Positions 35,818 to 49,408 of a stretch of 64,000 nt of DNA are shown here, one piece after another. Both the position numbers and the translations under genes were made by a program. A model generated the notes under the pieces. It worked only from the letters and a program-made list of their open reading frames with translations. It had not been told where the DNA came from and did not search any database. The DNA is from Lumbricus rubellus (Eukaryota; Annelida; Clitellata; Crassiclitellata; Lumbricidae): positions 20,019,581-20,083,580 of the forward strand of contig OX243825.1 of the NCBI GenBank assembly GCA_945859605.1, in the 5' to 3' direction. The first letter of the stretch is position 1, and every line of letters starts with the position of its first letter.

Positions 35818-38316
35818 TAAAAAATAGATTGGCCTAAATTTAATTATGTATTCATTAGTGCCATCTATGCCTTCAAACTCTAATGTTATGCATGTTTAAT
35901 TTTTTATGATCAATTTTATTATAATAGGCAGATCACCTTACCCCATCACTGTTACACATAATCTGAACAATTTAATTCCCAGGAAATAAAATCTCACACA
36001 CACAATAAAAAGCATCTTCTATTTCCTCAAGCAGCAGATGGCACTCAACAGTAACTTGAATACTCTGTGTAAGTCCCTATGCATCTGTCTATAACACATC
36101 CACTTCAATAATTCATAGAAAATGCAGCCATCTTCATGAAATAATCCCTCACCACCTTCTGTCGTCTTTAGGGAAATCGGAGCAGAAGGTTCAGCATTCT
36201 GAAATGCCAACCTCCTTCATGGCCTCGTGAAATCAGCCAGACAGAGAGAGAGACAGACTGACTGACAGACAGACATACAGACAGAAACCGAAAGACAGAC
36301 AGAGAAACAGGAAGACAGAGAAAAGAAAAACAGAGACAGAGAAATGCATCTATAGATATACAAAGAGATACAAAAATAGAGACAGACAGACAGACAGAGA
36401 CAGACAGACAGATCGATCCTGTTTTGTCCCAGAAACTGGATATTAATATCAGTTTACCTCACGAAAAACCAGGAAGTGTAGTTTCATACATTTGCTGTTA
36501 ATGGTGCAGATTCCTATTTTACCATTTCGGATAATTCATTTTGGATAATTCATCAAAAATTCATCCACACCCGACCATAAGTGACCGGTGAATAAGCTGG
36601 TCTCCCTGACGTGGCTTTTGTGGGCGCTGAGAAATTCTCGAAGATTTACATTACATTACATAATCATGAGAATACAATACAGCAGGTGATGAAGATTCAT
36701 CTTCAACCTAATTGCAAGTTTTATTGAAGATACGATGACCAGAAGCAGAATGAAACAGATGGGCTACCTAATCAATCTCTTGAAATGTCTTCAGCAACAG
36801 CATAAACACAGTGACTGGCACAAAAATCAATTCTTAGGAAAGCCCAATTAGTTCTCTCATCCCACACTCTACCTGCATTTAGACATATTAAGTGAGTTTG
36901 CTTTTTCATTAAAATCTGTCATAACACTCACACATCCAACTTATTGAAGAGTGATGAAATATTTTGGTCAATATAATTATTATGGTCAAGCGTCTAAATT
37001 ACACATAATTAGGCCACACAGAGCCAGGACCTTCGCCTAATAAAGTATGCACCTACAGCAACTGTGTTTCCCTTAAAACAGTAATTACACTTCTAGTGTT
37101 GCTTGATCTAATGTCCCAAACACCAACAACACAACTACCAAACATAACGACTTTCCCTGACAAATTACACTCTAGACCCACAACAACACTGACTTCATTT
37201 GGTCTTAGGAATAGTATCATGCCTAGAAATACCAGGTGAGGTCATTCTGCAGAGAGGAGATGAGTGGGCTAGGGTATTCGTAGTTGCTGTGAGGTCCACT
37301 GAGGTCCATTTCTAACTCATAAAGTAGTTTAATGTTGACATTCATTGCAAATGTGCCTGGAAGACACGGAAAGCGAGATCATGATGAGAACATGGTAGAA
37401 CCGCATCTGGTAAGAAAGGCCATTATAGACTGCCCCACACCATGATAATTAGGCTACTGCGTATCACACTAGGTCGGAGGAGAGATTTCAACTGTGAGGA
37501 TGGACATTTGGACAAGTGGAAATGCTTTTAAGAGTCTTAACACTAAATTATGCTTAAATGCTTTGTGCTTTCACATACACACACACACACACACACAGCC
37601 ATCAGACAGAATAGGACTTTCTGGAATGTGGATCCCTCTGTTTCGCATAGCTCTGGCCTGGGTTCCATTCTGTGTGAGACTTGACCAACTGTTTCTATAA
37701 ACTACTCAAGAATTTGCTCTTTGGCCAGCCTGGGTCAGAAGTGCCTCTGAATACGTATCCTGAAGAGGTGACATAGAAATTACTTAGACGAACAGACAGA
37801 CAGCCAGCCAGCCAGACAGACCAAGAGACATACAATCAGACAGACGGACAGGCAGGCAGACAGACAGACAGGTAGGTATACGTACACAGGCAGACAGACC
37901 AAGAGACATACAATCAGACAAACAGACATACAGGCAGGCAGACAGACATTTCAAACTTATAAAAATCTCTTTCGAACGATAGTCAGCTTTTCCAATGCAT
38001 CACAATTAAAACAATTATTTGGTGGAATCCAACTAGCAGACAGTCGAGAGCTGGTAAGAGCAGCTTATGACCCCCAAAACCAGCAATATCGATCTGTTGA
38101 CATAATATCTCAGAAGTGGATGTTTTCCATGCAGCCATGCAACACTACCACTCTCGAGTCCAGGCCACAGAGAGACCGGAAATAATATGCTTTCGCTTTC
38201 GATGGCTTCTCTCTTCATCTGTCGCTCTTTACATCCACTCAATGCAGCCGCTGACGAACAAACAGTGACGTTGCAACTTCGATATAAAGAAGCCGCAAAA
38301 ACTGGTAACTCCTCTT

Positions 38317-38677
38317 AGTGGTAGTTGCTACGGTGGGGGGGGGGGTCATGGTGGCTGTAGCCTGTAGTGGTGGCGATCACAGTGGCTGTGATGGTGGTGG
38401 TCAGGGTGGTTGTAGTAGTGGTGGTATTCGTGGTGGTGGTATTCATGGTGGTCAGAGAGTGGTGGTGGTATTCGTGGTGGTGGTATTCGTGGTGGTATTC
38501 GTGGTGGTGGTATTCGTGGTGGTGGTATTCGTGGTGGTCGGAGTGGTGGTGGTATTCGTGATGGTCAGAGTGGTGGTGGTATTCGTGGTGGTCAGAGTGG
38601 TGGTGGTGTTCATGGTGGTTGTAGTGGTGGTGGTCAGAGTGGCTGTGGTGGTCATTTTGGAAATTGTAGAGGTCATG
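38317..38677 (+). repeat. GGT-rich minisatellite, right copy in duplicated block
   Basis: Same unit order and 11-G run as 29985-30345. Confidence 0.85.
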
Positions 38678-41600
38678 GTCTTCTAATGATGCTGTGTTAT
38701 AACAAAGATAACTGACAATCTCCCTCCTTCCTTACCCAGGCTTGGGACTGGCAGTAACAGAGTATGGTGGTGGTATTCCCAGTATGGTGGAAACTGCATT
38801 TTCAATTCTTTCCCTGCTGTTTCATGTCTACTAAATACAATCCAGAATTTCAACAAAGAACCAAGACATAGTTCAGCTGCACAAAGCTTGTAAAACCATT
38901 GGGACAATTTCCCTACACAGCCAATTAAGGGATCCTGCAATCTCTTTATTTAATCATGGCTCACAAACAATAATCTGCATGGGGATTGATTACTAGTGAA
39001 AGATAGAAAATAGAAATAATAATAATTAATTATCTCTATGAAACAGAAGTTACCCTACTTAAATATGTAATGTAATGTAAATCTTCGAGAATTTCTCAGC
39101 ACCCACAAAAACCACATCAGGGAGACCAGCCTATTCACAGACAAACCAAGTCTGCAATAGCCAGAGCTGCTCTTTTCGTTCTAGTGCCAGGTCAAAATCG
39201 AGAATGTCAACCCGATAACATAGGTTAGAATTATTTTATGTAAACTGTTGGGTTTTGGAAACAATGGTAATCGTTTCAGATAAACTTTCAGGTATATTGT
39301 ACTTAACCATAAAACCTTAGTGACCAGTGATCGAACCTTACCTAGATAAACTTTCAGATGTGTTATATTTGATCATATAACCTACGACAATAGCATTCAC
39401 TCTGTGTGAAGTCGGTAATTTCTCTTACGGAAGGAGACTGATATGGAAACTTCTACTTTGAGCACCAAAAGTGACTGCAGGGAAGCCAATGCAGCTCACC
39501 CTAAAAGACTTAAAGTCATGCAGAAAGTTATGTGCTAAGTAAAATAATCAATAATTAAATCATACCTTTCAGACATTCCTGTCTTGCAACGTAATGCCTG
39601 CTTGTGATCACATAAAATTCTGGAAACGTGTCAAGGTTTGCCATAGATATTTGAACAAAATGACGCCAAAACTTTACTCTTGGCCCACGCTAGAAGGCAC
39701 AGCAAATACTAATCTAAGGTCACCACAAAGACGAATAAACTGCTCAAATTCCGACTACTATTTACAATCCAGGTTTTTCCTTATGCTTCCAACAAAGATT
39801 CCCATTGTTTTTCCTAGAATCTGTTCAAGCCGCTTGTCAACGTTCACTTTCTGTCTGTCTTGAAATTAAAAATCGAAACATGTTGATTGTGACCAATACT
39901 GGCAAACAATCATCCTGGAACCAGTCTCCCACCCTTAAACAAAGACGACCTTAGTTGACCTCTGGGCTGGAATACACCACAGCATGATTTAAATCCACTA
40001 CTAATTGGAACAGCCAGTAACTCAATGATCCATAGGCAATCTGCATAAAATTAGATCCCAGATATCCACACAGACGAACACACACACAAACAAACACACC
40101 TACAAACAAACAAGCATGTGTATGCCTGCAAAGGCACACACACTACTGCCCACACCCTGATCATCATCATCATCACTCCATTGTCCCCACTTCTCACCTT
40201 GTTGACAATTGTTTAGGTGGGTAAATACGGTGCTATAGTTGTGCACCACATTGTTTGCTGTGACACCGAGTTCTCATTAGCCGGCGCTTCTCCATTGATC
40301 TGAATCGTGCTTGGAATAGGTTATATCACACTTCTTCTAGGCTGATATTCATTCATTCATAGCTCTGATCAATTAGGTGCTGCTTGTTTGATGGTGGCAT
40401 GTCAATGATGAGCTATTTATGGCATTCTCAAGTCACATACCAGTGTAATAAATTGAAGTTTTGGAAGTTAAGACAATTCAGAAAAAGAGGACTTGCATTG
40501 TCACTGTGCAAAAGTGTGCATGCATGTATGCACCCATGCACATTAATATATATATATATAAATAAACGATATATATTAATATTATATATATTAATATTTA
40601 TGTATGATAATATGCATGCAAGTCATACATGTAAGCATGCACACGTATAATTATATACGCATGCATGCCTGTTTGCATGTAGGTAGGTAACTATAGATAG
40701 GCAAGTATTTATGTAGGCTATTTATTATTACCCATTATCTATGTAATTATTCATAAATACATGTAAAAACCATATACGGAACATGAAAGGACCTTTACAT
40801 TTTAAAGTATCTTATACAAGTAGCATGCTACTTATAATGCCATGTATAAATTATGCCATGCTACTTATAATGCCATGTATATAATATAATGAAAAATGAA
40901 TAAATTGTCATTATTACAATTACACAAGGCACTGACGTCATTGGTCATCTGAAAAATTTAGTAAACCTAGAGCCTAACAAACCTAAGAATATATAATATA
41001 CAGAAAGATATATATGATTTTATATATAAATACGAAATTCGTATTAAGAATAATATAATATAACAAGATAATTAATGGAATGGGACGCTGTTTCAGAGGC
41101 CCGGGCCATGCTTAAAGCAAGATATCTTATTTGCCATATCTTCATTAACATCAAAGGCATTGCAATTGCAGAAGCAACAGCCATAGCTGTGGATAATAAT
41201 TAATAATTCAACTCATTTTTGCACTCGTTGATCACGAGAAAGGTGATAGTCTATTTCATATCTGTCTGGGATTTGAATATAGTCTATTTCATATATGTCT
41301 GGGTTGAGAATATTCCACTGCAATAATTTCCATCATTCATACCATAAAACATTAAGCTAGACACCGCAGTTCCTTTGCAACACTAATAACTAAAGTGCAC
41401 CCAGCATAAAATATCTACACACACGCAAATGGGGAAATGGCTGGCTTAGACACTAGACATCAACTACCAAAAAGGCCAACACATCATCCACCAACCATCA
41501 ATGAAGGCCAACAATTCAGCCACAAAGTCTAGACATCAGCCATCAGACACCAATAACGGTAAATAACACAAGATCATCCGCATGAGACAACTGAACGCAA

Positions 41601-41701
41601 TTCGTTGAAACTGGTTTCATCGGTAAATTCACGATCAAATCATAAACTACCAACAACAACAACACGGCTGTAGTCCAACACAAGCACACACACATAAACA
41701 T

Positions 41702-41915
41702 TGTGGGGCGCGGTGGTCTAGTGGTGGTGTCGTTGCCTTGGAGCTGAAAGGTTCGAGGTTCAAATCCACCTCTCCGCGTAAGGACCTTGGGCAAGTCCTT
41801 CACTCACAGTCACAATTGCTCAGCGCTTCGGCATGAAACTCCGATGCAGTGTCTGCTCTGCATTCGGGAGCGCCTCTGAGTAGAGAGAGCTTGAAGGGGC
41901 GCTATAACAAGTGCA
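41702..41915 (+). mobile_element. tRNA-derived SINE
   Basis: Well preserved head (GGGGCGCGGTGGTCTAGTGG, GGTTCAAATCC) and tail (GGGAGCGCCTCTGAGTAG, AGGGGCGCTATAACAAG). The 3' end runs into CA-rich microsatellite. Confidence 0.85.
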
Positions 41916-42130
41916 CATACAAACACACACACACATACACACCAACGCAAACACATACACAGCAACACACAAACATATAACACAACACACACTTACAAAT
42001 ACATAGCAATACACACACCCACACACATATATACATACACACATAGCAGACAGATGCCAACAAACAGACGTAGTTCCACTGAAACAATGGGACTGACAAA
42101 GACAATGAGCTGCAAAGCAAGCATTGCACA

Positions 42131-42167
<37 letters not shown>

Positions 42168-42814
42168 ATGATGCATTCCATTCACACGACAGCAAGGCGG
42201 CAGTTGCTTAGAATATCCTTCAGCAGACAGACAGAGACAGGGAGACAGTCAAAGAGACAAAGACAGAGACTGACAAACGGAACATGACCATGCATAATGC
42301 GAGCTTGTTTGCAGGTCCCGGATGGACTGCAGAGGTTCCGTATTGATCTTTTATTCATCACCTTTCTTTTGAGATGGCCCCTCCTCCTGCTCTTCCATCA
42401 CCACGAGATTAGCATGCAACAGAGGCACTCTATACGCCATTCACAACCAGTAATCGCAACAAACCAGCACTATAACCACAACACCACAATACCAATGCTA
42501 CAACTAACCACACTAATGCTACAATCAACCACACCAACGTTACAATCAACCACACCAGCATTACAATCAGCCACACCAACAACACCATAAGCACAACAAA
42601 TAACTGCACCAGTAGTGAAATACACCACCACTGCTCAAGTACTTTGGAAAAAATGGATCAACTCAAACCGCAGTTTTATTCCACAAATATAGCACACCAC
42701 CATCAGGCCATTTTTACTCTGCTATTAATTTATTCTCTACTTTTTTAATTGCAAGTTGAAATTTATATAGTAACACTTCAAGAAAAACCCATTTCTGAGC
42801 ATATTATTCTTTCT

Positions 42815-43030
42815 GTGAGGTGCAGGGTATAGTGGTGGGTGTGTGGTGCCTTTTAATTAAGACAATTCCAGATTCGAATCCACCTCAAGCTGCCACGTAC
42901 GAACCTTGACCAAGTCCTTCACTCGCAAATGCTCGTGCGCTATGGCGTGACCTCCGCTGCAGTGTCCGTGCTCTAGTTGGGAGCACCTCTGAGTAGAGCG
43001 CTTGAAGGGGAGCTATAGCATATGCAAGAA
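42815..43030 (+). mobile_element. tRNA-derived SINE, diverged
   Basis: Head GGTATAGTGGTGGGTGTG with degraded B box (GATTCGAATCC), conserved body and tail (GGGAGCACCTCTGAGTAGAG). Confidence 0.8.
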
Positions 43031-43290
43031 AATAAAAATTTCTGCATGAAGGGCCTTGCCACCAGAACTGATAAGGCAGAGATAAACATGTTTGACTCAC
43101 ACCAATGAGTCCTGCACTCTTTTCCCTCTCTATTCCAGTGTTGACGTTCCTCGCATTGTAAACCACTTTTGGTGACACTTGGACAGTAATCTCACATTCC
43201 AATCCCACATAAAAAAATCGTTGTATCATATCAGACCAATAAACTCATAATATAAGGTCTGCATTTACCAGCAAATTGTCGCAGATGATA

Positions 43291-43500
43291 GGGAAGCGCG
43301 GTGGTGTAGTGGTGGCGTCGTTGCCTTGAAGCCGGAAGGTTCGAGGTTCGAATACACCTCAAGTCGCCGCGTAGGGACCTTGAGCAAGTCCTTCACTCGC
43401 GATTGCTTGGGGGCTTCGGCGTGAAACTCCGATGCAGTGTTCGCGCTGTAGTCGGGAGCTCCTCTGAGTAGAGAGCTTGAAGGGGCACTATAGAAGAAGA
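43291..43500 (+). mobile_element. tRNA-derived SINE, best-preserved copy
   Basis: Head GCGCGGTGGTGTAGTGGTGG and GGTTCGAGGTTCGAATAC, body CTTGAGCAAGTCCTTCACTC, tail GAGAGCTTGAAGGGGCACTA followed by AAATA repeats. Confidence 0.87.
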
Positions 43501-44664
43501 GAAATAGATAAATAAAAATAAATAAATAAATAGTCTGTCCTCTTGTCTGCTCTCGACTCGATTATGACCGAGTCTTCAGGCTCTTTTAAACCTACTCATA
43601 TCCTCTTAAGCCCTTATCAAATTCTTCCTGACCTTCTCCCTCCCCGTAAGGTCACTCCATATGATACTCGACCCAAGCATCCTGAGCTAACCCTACCTAG
43701 AGTTGAAGCTTTTGCAAAGAAGTTTTATTATGAGGATGTTGTATTTCTTTGCATAAATATTTCTCTTACATATTTCTTCTGTAAACTACTGTGCGCTTGC
43801 TGGTACATATATTGCATACATTACATATATTGCATAATGCATACATTACATACATCACATACACTGCATACATTGCATACATTACATACCATGGAGACGT
43901 TGAATGGCCAGACTGAAGGTCGTTCCAGGTCCTTCCGGCAGATGAGTGACTCCTGTCGTCGATCGCAGTGCAGTGGCATTTCCAAAGTTTAATTTTCTGT
44001 AAGAATATCCCGAGTAGTTTTGCTTCTCAGCCATAACTTGTTGTCCTGGTTTTTAACGTTCATTTCAATCCATCGCAGAATTCATTCCAATACCTAGCAA
44101 CAAAAAATATATACGATTTAGAGTGTGAAATTGAGCAAAATTTTAAAAAATCTAATTCAAAATTATATATGGTTTCCAAAGTAAGTCTTCTTCTGGTTCT
44201 CTGCCCCTAGGCAGGTTCGGCTGTCCAATGTCGCCACTTTTCCCTCCACTGGGCCTTCTCATTTAGTTTTTGGTATCCAATCTTCGTCCTGTAGTAGCTT
44301 CATCGGACATTTACGCGGGATTCGTAGAGGGGTGGTCTCCCGTTGCCTTCCCCTATTAAGTGTGCGCACAAAATGTCACACAACTGTTGAGTGTCATGAC
44401 GTTGCCTCATTCGATAATTAAAACGAGTTATAGTTTTCGAGCAGTAGTCTTGCTTAGTAGGATGCTATTTACATATTGATGGCGAATTATTTAAAGTAAA
44501 ACAGGAAGAAACCAGTTTTATTAACATAGAAACTATTTAATTCTGATGTTCATGAACAGTAGCCTATATGTAGGCTAAATGTTCTCATCACTGCGTGAAT
44601 ACGTTCACACAAAAAAGCATGACTTTTTATCCATGACAAGGTAGCCTATTCTGATATATTCTGA

Positions 44665-46236
44665 ACTAGCTGGGGTACCCGGCGTTGCCCGGGAAATTTA
44701 CGATTAGACCCGCTCAGGCCACAACCAAACCACACCCCACCTCCACCCCACCCCGTACACCACCCCTTCCATCCGCTCCCGCTTCACCCCTCCACCCCAT
44801 CCTCACCACACCCCCACTTCCCCTCCAAAAAACCCCCACCCCACCCCGTACACCCACCCCTCCACCCGCCCCCGCTTCACAGCTCCACCCCTCCACCTCA
44901 CCCACCCCCACCCTCACCACACCCCGTTCACCCGGCCCATGCCACCCATTTCACCCACCCACACCTCCACCCCACCTCCACCCCACCTCGTACACCCCTT
45001 TCATCCGCCCCGCTTCACCCCTCCACGCCACCTCCACCCCATCCTCACCACACCCCCACCTCCACCCCAAAGCCCCACACCCTGCACCCGCCCCGCTTCA
45101 CACCTCCACCCCTCCACCTCACCCCACCCCCACCCTCACCACACCCCGTTCACCAGCCCCATGCCACCCATTTCACCCACCCCCACCTCCACCCCACCTC
45201 CACCCCACCTCCACCCCACCCCGTACACCCCACCCCTTCCATCCGCCCCCGCTTGACCCCTCTACGCCACCTCCACCCCATCCTCACCACACCCCCACCT
45301 CCACACCAAAGCCCCCACCCCACCCACCCCCTCCACCCGCCCCGCTTCACACCTCCACCTCACCCCACCCCAACCCTCACCACACCCCCACCTTCACTCC
45401 ACCTCCACTTCTTCAGCCCACCTCCACCCCACACTCTCACCACATTTCCACCTCCACCCCCGAACCCCACCCCACCCCGTCCACTCCACCCCGTTCACCC
45501 GCCCCATCCCACCCCATCCGCCCTCCACCTACCACCTCCACCCATCCTACACTCACCCCTACCCTCCACCCCACCACCCGAACCCCCAGCCCAAGCCATC
45601 TCCCACCCCACCCTACACCACACCCTCCACAAACACACCCCAAACTCACCAACCCGACAACACCCCACCACACTCTGACCTCTCCACCGGTACGCCACCC
45701 GTGAAATTAGGGTTTTCTGGGAAAAAAATTTCCACCCCATCCCCCCACGAAACCCCTCCGCACCCCAACCCCACTAACTCCGACCTCCATCGGTAGGCCA
45801 ATTATAGTAAGACTTAACAGCAAAGTGTATTGGAACATCACTCACATCAGCTGCGTTTATATAATGGCCATGCAAGCGTTTTAAAAGGTGTTTAATAAAC
45901 GTAGGGTTTTTGCCCCCACCCTGGCCCCCATGGTGGTAGAGATTAGCCAACCCCTTTACCGTGTGGTTCTGATGGTCCTCTGTCTGGGTACAAAGTTTGA
46001 AAAAATAGCTGCGTTTGTGTGAAAAAAATTTGGGGGGTTTCACCCCTCACCCTGACCCCCATGGTGGTGGAGAATCGCCAACCCCTCGACTTTGCGTCTC
46101 ATGCCGAGACCTACAAATTAGTGAAGGTTTGGAGTGAAAAGGTCAAAAACTGTTGAAATGCATTCCGGTCAAACACACATACAGACAGACAGACAGACAG
46201 ACACACAGACAGAATCCTCTCTTTATTAATATAGAT
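44665..46236 (+). repeat. Repeat element with expanded C-rich minisatellite
   Basis: It begins ACTAGCTGGGGTACCCGGCG and TTGCCCGGG, a motif I know from interspersed repeats of many animals. About 1 kb (44720-45720) of CACCC/CCTCCACCCCACC-type repeats follows, with higher-order units of roughly 130-300 bp. After that come unique-looking TGGCCCCCATGGTGGTAGAG sequence present twice, CAGA repeats and an end TTTATTAATATAGATT. A 339-codon Pro/Thr/His/Ser frame spans the C-rich tract, but frames are open on both strands as expected of low-complexity DNA. Class not determined. Confidence 0.6.
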
Positions 46237-46808
46237 TTCTTATGTGCTACCACTACATCTTTCATTACACTTTCAGAGACACTGATATCTATCTGTTTGT
46301 AAGTGAAAGTGCATGTTTGGATGTGTGTGCGTGTGTGTGTGTGTGTGCGTGCATGTGTTGCATGCATGTACACAGTATGCATGTATGTATGTCTGTGTGT
46401 GTCTGTGTGTCTGTCCGTCCGTGTTAATTAAACTGCCTTGTGGAGACTCAACGTTGCTAAAACCAGTCCACCTATAGCATATCAACATAGGTAAAACTGG
46501 AAAGTAAACATCAATATACAGAGCTTTTGACCTTGACCTGTAATATATTTTGAACACAACATGCGAAGAAGCCAAAGGTAAGCTACCTGACTGAGGCTCA
46601 GCCAACAACTCTAAATATTATATAAGAAGCGGACTGCAGAGCAGCACGAGGCAACACCATCAAGACAACACTTAATCCCAAGCAATGTTCTACGCTAACT
46701 GATTAACACGAACTCCAAAAGTTTTCCTACAAATCATGAACACTACTTAATACTATTATATATTCGTTTAATTCATGAAAAAGTTCAGGATGACACGTGT
46801 ACCGCAGC

Positions 46809-47106
46809 CAGGGCCGGATTAAGCAATGTCGGGGCCCTGTTCGAGAATTTTTGTGGGGGCCCTGTTCGAAAAATTTTTGCGGAAAATTTGTAAAATTTTT
46901 CAGAAAAATCATACCATTTCATCCGCCAAAAAAGTTGATGACCTTTTTTTTTTTTTTTTTTTTTAGTCATCCGCAAATTTTTTGGGAAAATAGCCGTGTG
47001 GCCGAAATTTGCTAAAAAAATTTTTTTTACACATTTGTGGGGGCCCCCTAAAGTGTGGGGGCCCCTGTTCGGCCGAACATGTTGAACATGCCTTAATCCG
47101 GCCCTG
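46809..47106. mobile_element. hAT-type MITE with 8-bp target duplication
   Basis: Perfect 15-bp inverted ends, CAGGGCCGGATTAAG. The 8-bp direct repeat accgcagc lies at 46801-46808 and 47107-47114. The interior has CATCCGCCAAAAAAGTTGAT and a T run followed by AGTCATCCG. No coding capacity. Confidence 0.92.
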
Positions 47107-47114
47107 ACCGCAGC

Positions 47115-49408
47115 CTGGTACATAATGAGTTAATGACGTTAGGACAATCACGCTAACTGTAGCCCGCAAACAAAGATACTTTTCTGGCATTACGTAATAA
47201 GCGAAAAATTATAATTAAATATGTCTCGATGATACATAAGATACATAAAGATAGTCCAACCATCAGGCTAATGAGAACCGGACACAAATAGATTTAATTT
47301 AACATTGGTTCATAATTATTTAACACTCGTAGTCTAATGGCTATAAATCTAATCTATCATAAGCACGTTTTTATCGTCGTTCTCATAAATTAATTGCGTC
47401 CTGTTATTGTCAGTGTAATATCATAGCCGAGTCTTCAACAGAGCTGAAACCTTGTATCAAACCCTGACACAGAAACTTGAACCTCTAACCTTTTGACTGA
47501 CAACAAACCAAATAACCACTGAATTAACCTGCACCCAATGGAAATAGTCTTCTATTTCAGATAAACTTTCCAATCAACTGGTGATGGCTGAAAGATTAAC
47601 CTCAGAAAAAACATGTACACATAAACAACGGCAGTGATACTCAATGGTGTATTTATGGGGATTTATTGGATTAGATCCCAATCTCCCCAAAAATTAAATG
47701 TATTACTCTTATTAAAAGCTAAAACGTAGAAATATAGACCTTGCCCAATAAAAACCACCACCAGCCCCACCCTAAAAATAAACGAACCACCAACTTGTTT
47801 CAGGTGATGTACAGCAGTGAGCAGAGCAGCAGGAGCTTAAAGTTCATAATGGCCACAAGAAGTGTGCATATACTGCCAGACAAAATAAATCCACAAGTAT
47901 TTTAGCCACAGAAATGACAGCTGCTGCATATGCAATAGCGTACGCTTGTCTAATGTAACTACAAAACTGAAATGAGGTATGCGGCTATAACCACATGACT
48001 CTGTTAACCACTAACAATTATAACCACAGTCAGCAAAATAATTAGTGGTTGCAAAACCACAAGGATACATGCATGCATGTATAGGCCATGCATGCATGCA
48101 TGTATGCATGTATGCATGTATGCATGTATGTATGTATGTATGTATGTATGTATGTATGCACGTATTGCATGTATGTATGTATGTATGTATGTATGTATGC
48201 ACGTATTGCATGTATGTATGCATGCACACAAATTTATATGGATTGACTGACTAATAAACCAACTCAGAGGCGCTTCCAGCTCAGCCACAGCTAAAAATAG
48301 TTGGATCTGAGCAACTTACCAGCTTGTAGTGAATTAAGCCACCTGCTGCTTTTAAACATTTACTATGTTCTAAGAGCTTTAACAGTTATAGACTTTGTAA
48401 GTTAGAAATTTTAATAGTTATAACAATTTGGCATGTTACTGTTACAAAATAAAAGTAAAACAGTATACACATCAGGACGCTTTGTAGCATGTTCTAGAAG
48501 ATCCTGTCCAATGTTTGCTTACAAGCAGTAATTCATTATAATTGGGCGTGTCACTTTATTTTTGATTTTTTTACTACTTGTGTTGAATGTCTGTAATTAA
48601 AGGGCCTACTGATAATAAGTTCTCATACTTTTACTTGGTGAATATCAATGTTCCATTACATCATTTTAAAAAAATAGTTTGAAAAGTAGTTACGCACTTA
48701 TCAGTGAATTACCAAAACTAGTTATAACTTGTCACCTAAAGTACTTAAATATTAATTATAACTACTTAATTTGAAAGTAGTTAGACAGTAGTTTTAACTA
48801 GTTAAGTAGTTGGTATCCATCATTGTATAATCTTTGCTCTGAATTGAAAGATTCAGGAATTCAAACAACAGCCTACTAGATATTTACTCAATATATAGCG
48901 CATTGTGAAAACTTGTAAATTCTTTAAAACCCACAGACAAGATCTAATGAGAAAAAATACAGTGTTGCCATTAGTCAATAACAATAAAGGATATGACTGC
49001 AGTCAACAATTTTATGGCTTTCCCACCATGTCATGCATAGGCCCATCCAGCCTTTTATTTTTTTAACCATCCTCAATATAAGGATATGCCGCACCACACT
49101 TCATAACTATTTTATCAACCTATGTCAATTCCACTTTTCCATACCACATGCTCAAGTTAATTATGAGGCTTCATCTGCTTGATCCGACTATAGACTCCTT
49201 TCAGCTTCTGTAGAAACCAACCCATCCCACCTCACCTCCCCAATCATTTGCCTTCCTCGCAATCAACAATACCCTAAAGATCTATCACAGACAATTCATT
49301 TCAAACAATAGGCCATAGGCCTACGTGCATTTTAATTCTGCTAATTAATACGCAGGCTAAGACCAAAATTATGAAAAACGACAATCATTACGTCACTCAC
49401 TTGCCTGG
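47115..49408. other. Non-coding stretch
   Basis: Apart from the tetramer microsatellite at 48067-48228 and a SINE/LINE tail at 48241-48300, I see only AT-rich sequence and no exon with splice borders. Confidence 0.6.
48067..48228 (+). repeat. (ATGT/ATGC)n microsatellite with two 44-bp higher-order copies
   Basis: Mixed ATGT and ATGC tetramers interrupted twice by GCACGTATTGCATG at about 48157 and 48199. It can fold on itself through GCATGC words. Confidence 0.9.

Larger units (their letters stand above)
33116..41247 (+). repeat. 8.13-kb duplicated block, right copy
   Basis: Same content as 24783-32915, shifted by 8333 bases before the poly-C run and 8332 after it. It starts at the first base after the gap, and unique sequence resumes at 41248. 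Confidence 0.95.
41248..44664. other. Non-coding, SINE- and microsatellite-rich stretch
   Basis: Three tRNA-SINEs, CA-rich repeats (41925-42170) and a degenerate ~24-bp ACCACACCAA-type minisatellite (42460-42595) occupy much of it. A frame at 43543-43750 weakly resembles a LINE C-terminus (LPDLLPPRKVTPYDTRPKHP) but is not convincing. 43995-44660 shows no gene. Confidence 0.6.

Noticed and set aside
24783..41247. Biological tandem duplication of the nesprin first exon
   Set aside because: Both copy borders coincide with the 200-N gap and the copies are nearly identical; an unmerged contig overlap explains this more simply.
41820..42195. Cys/Val-rich ORFs on the minus strand
   Set aside because: CA-rich microsatellite adjoining a SINE.
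43543..43992. 149-residue ORF as a gene
   Set aside because: Only a weak likeness to a LINE C-terminus, then AT-rich CATACATTG repeats; no evidence for an independent gene.
44685..45704. 339-residue Pro/Thr/His-rich protein gene
   Set aside because: Low-complexity C-rich repeats leave several frames open on both strands; no splice or start context and it lies inside a repeat element.
48004..48288. His/Tyr/Thr-repeat ORFs
   Set aside because: Translation of ATGT/ATGC tetramers.
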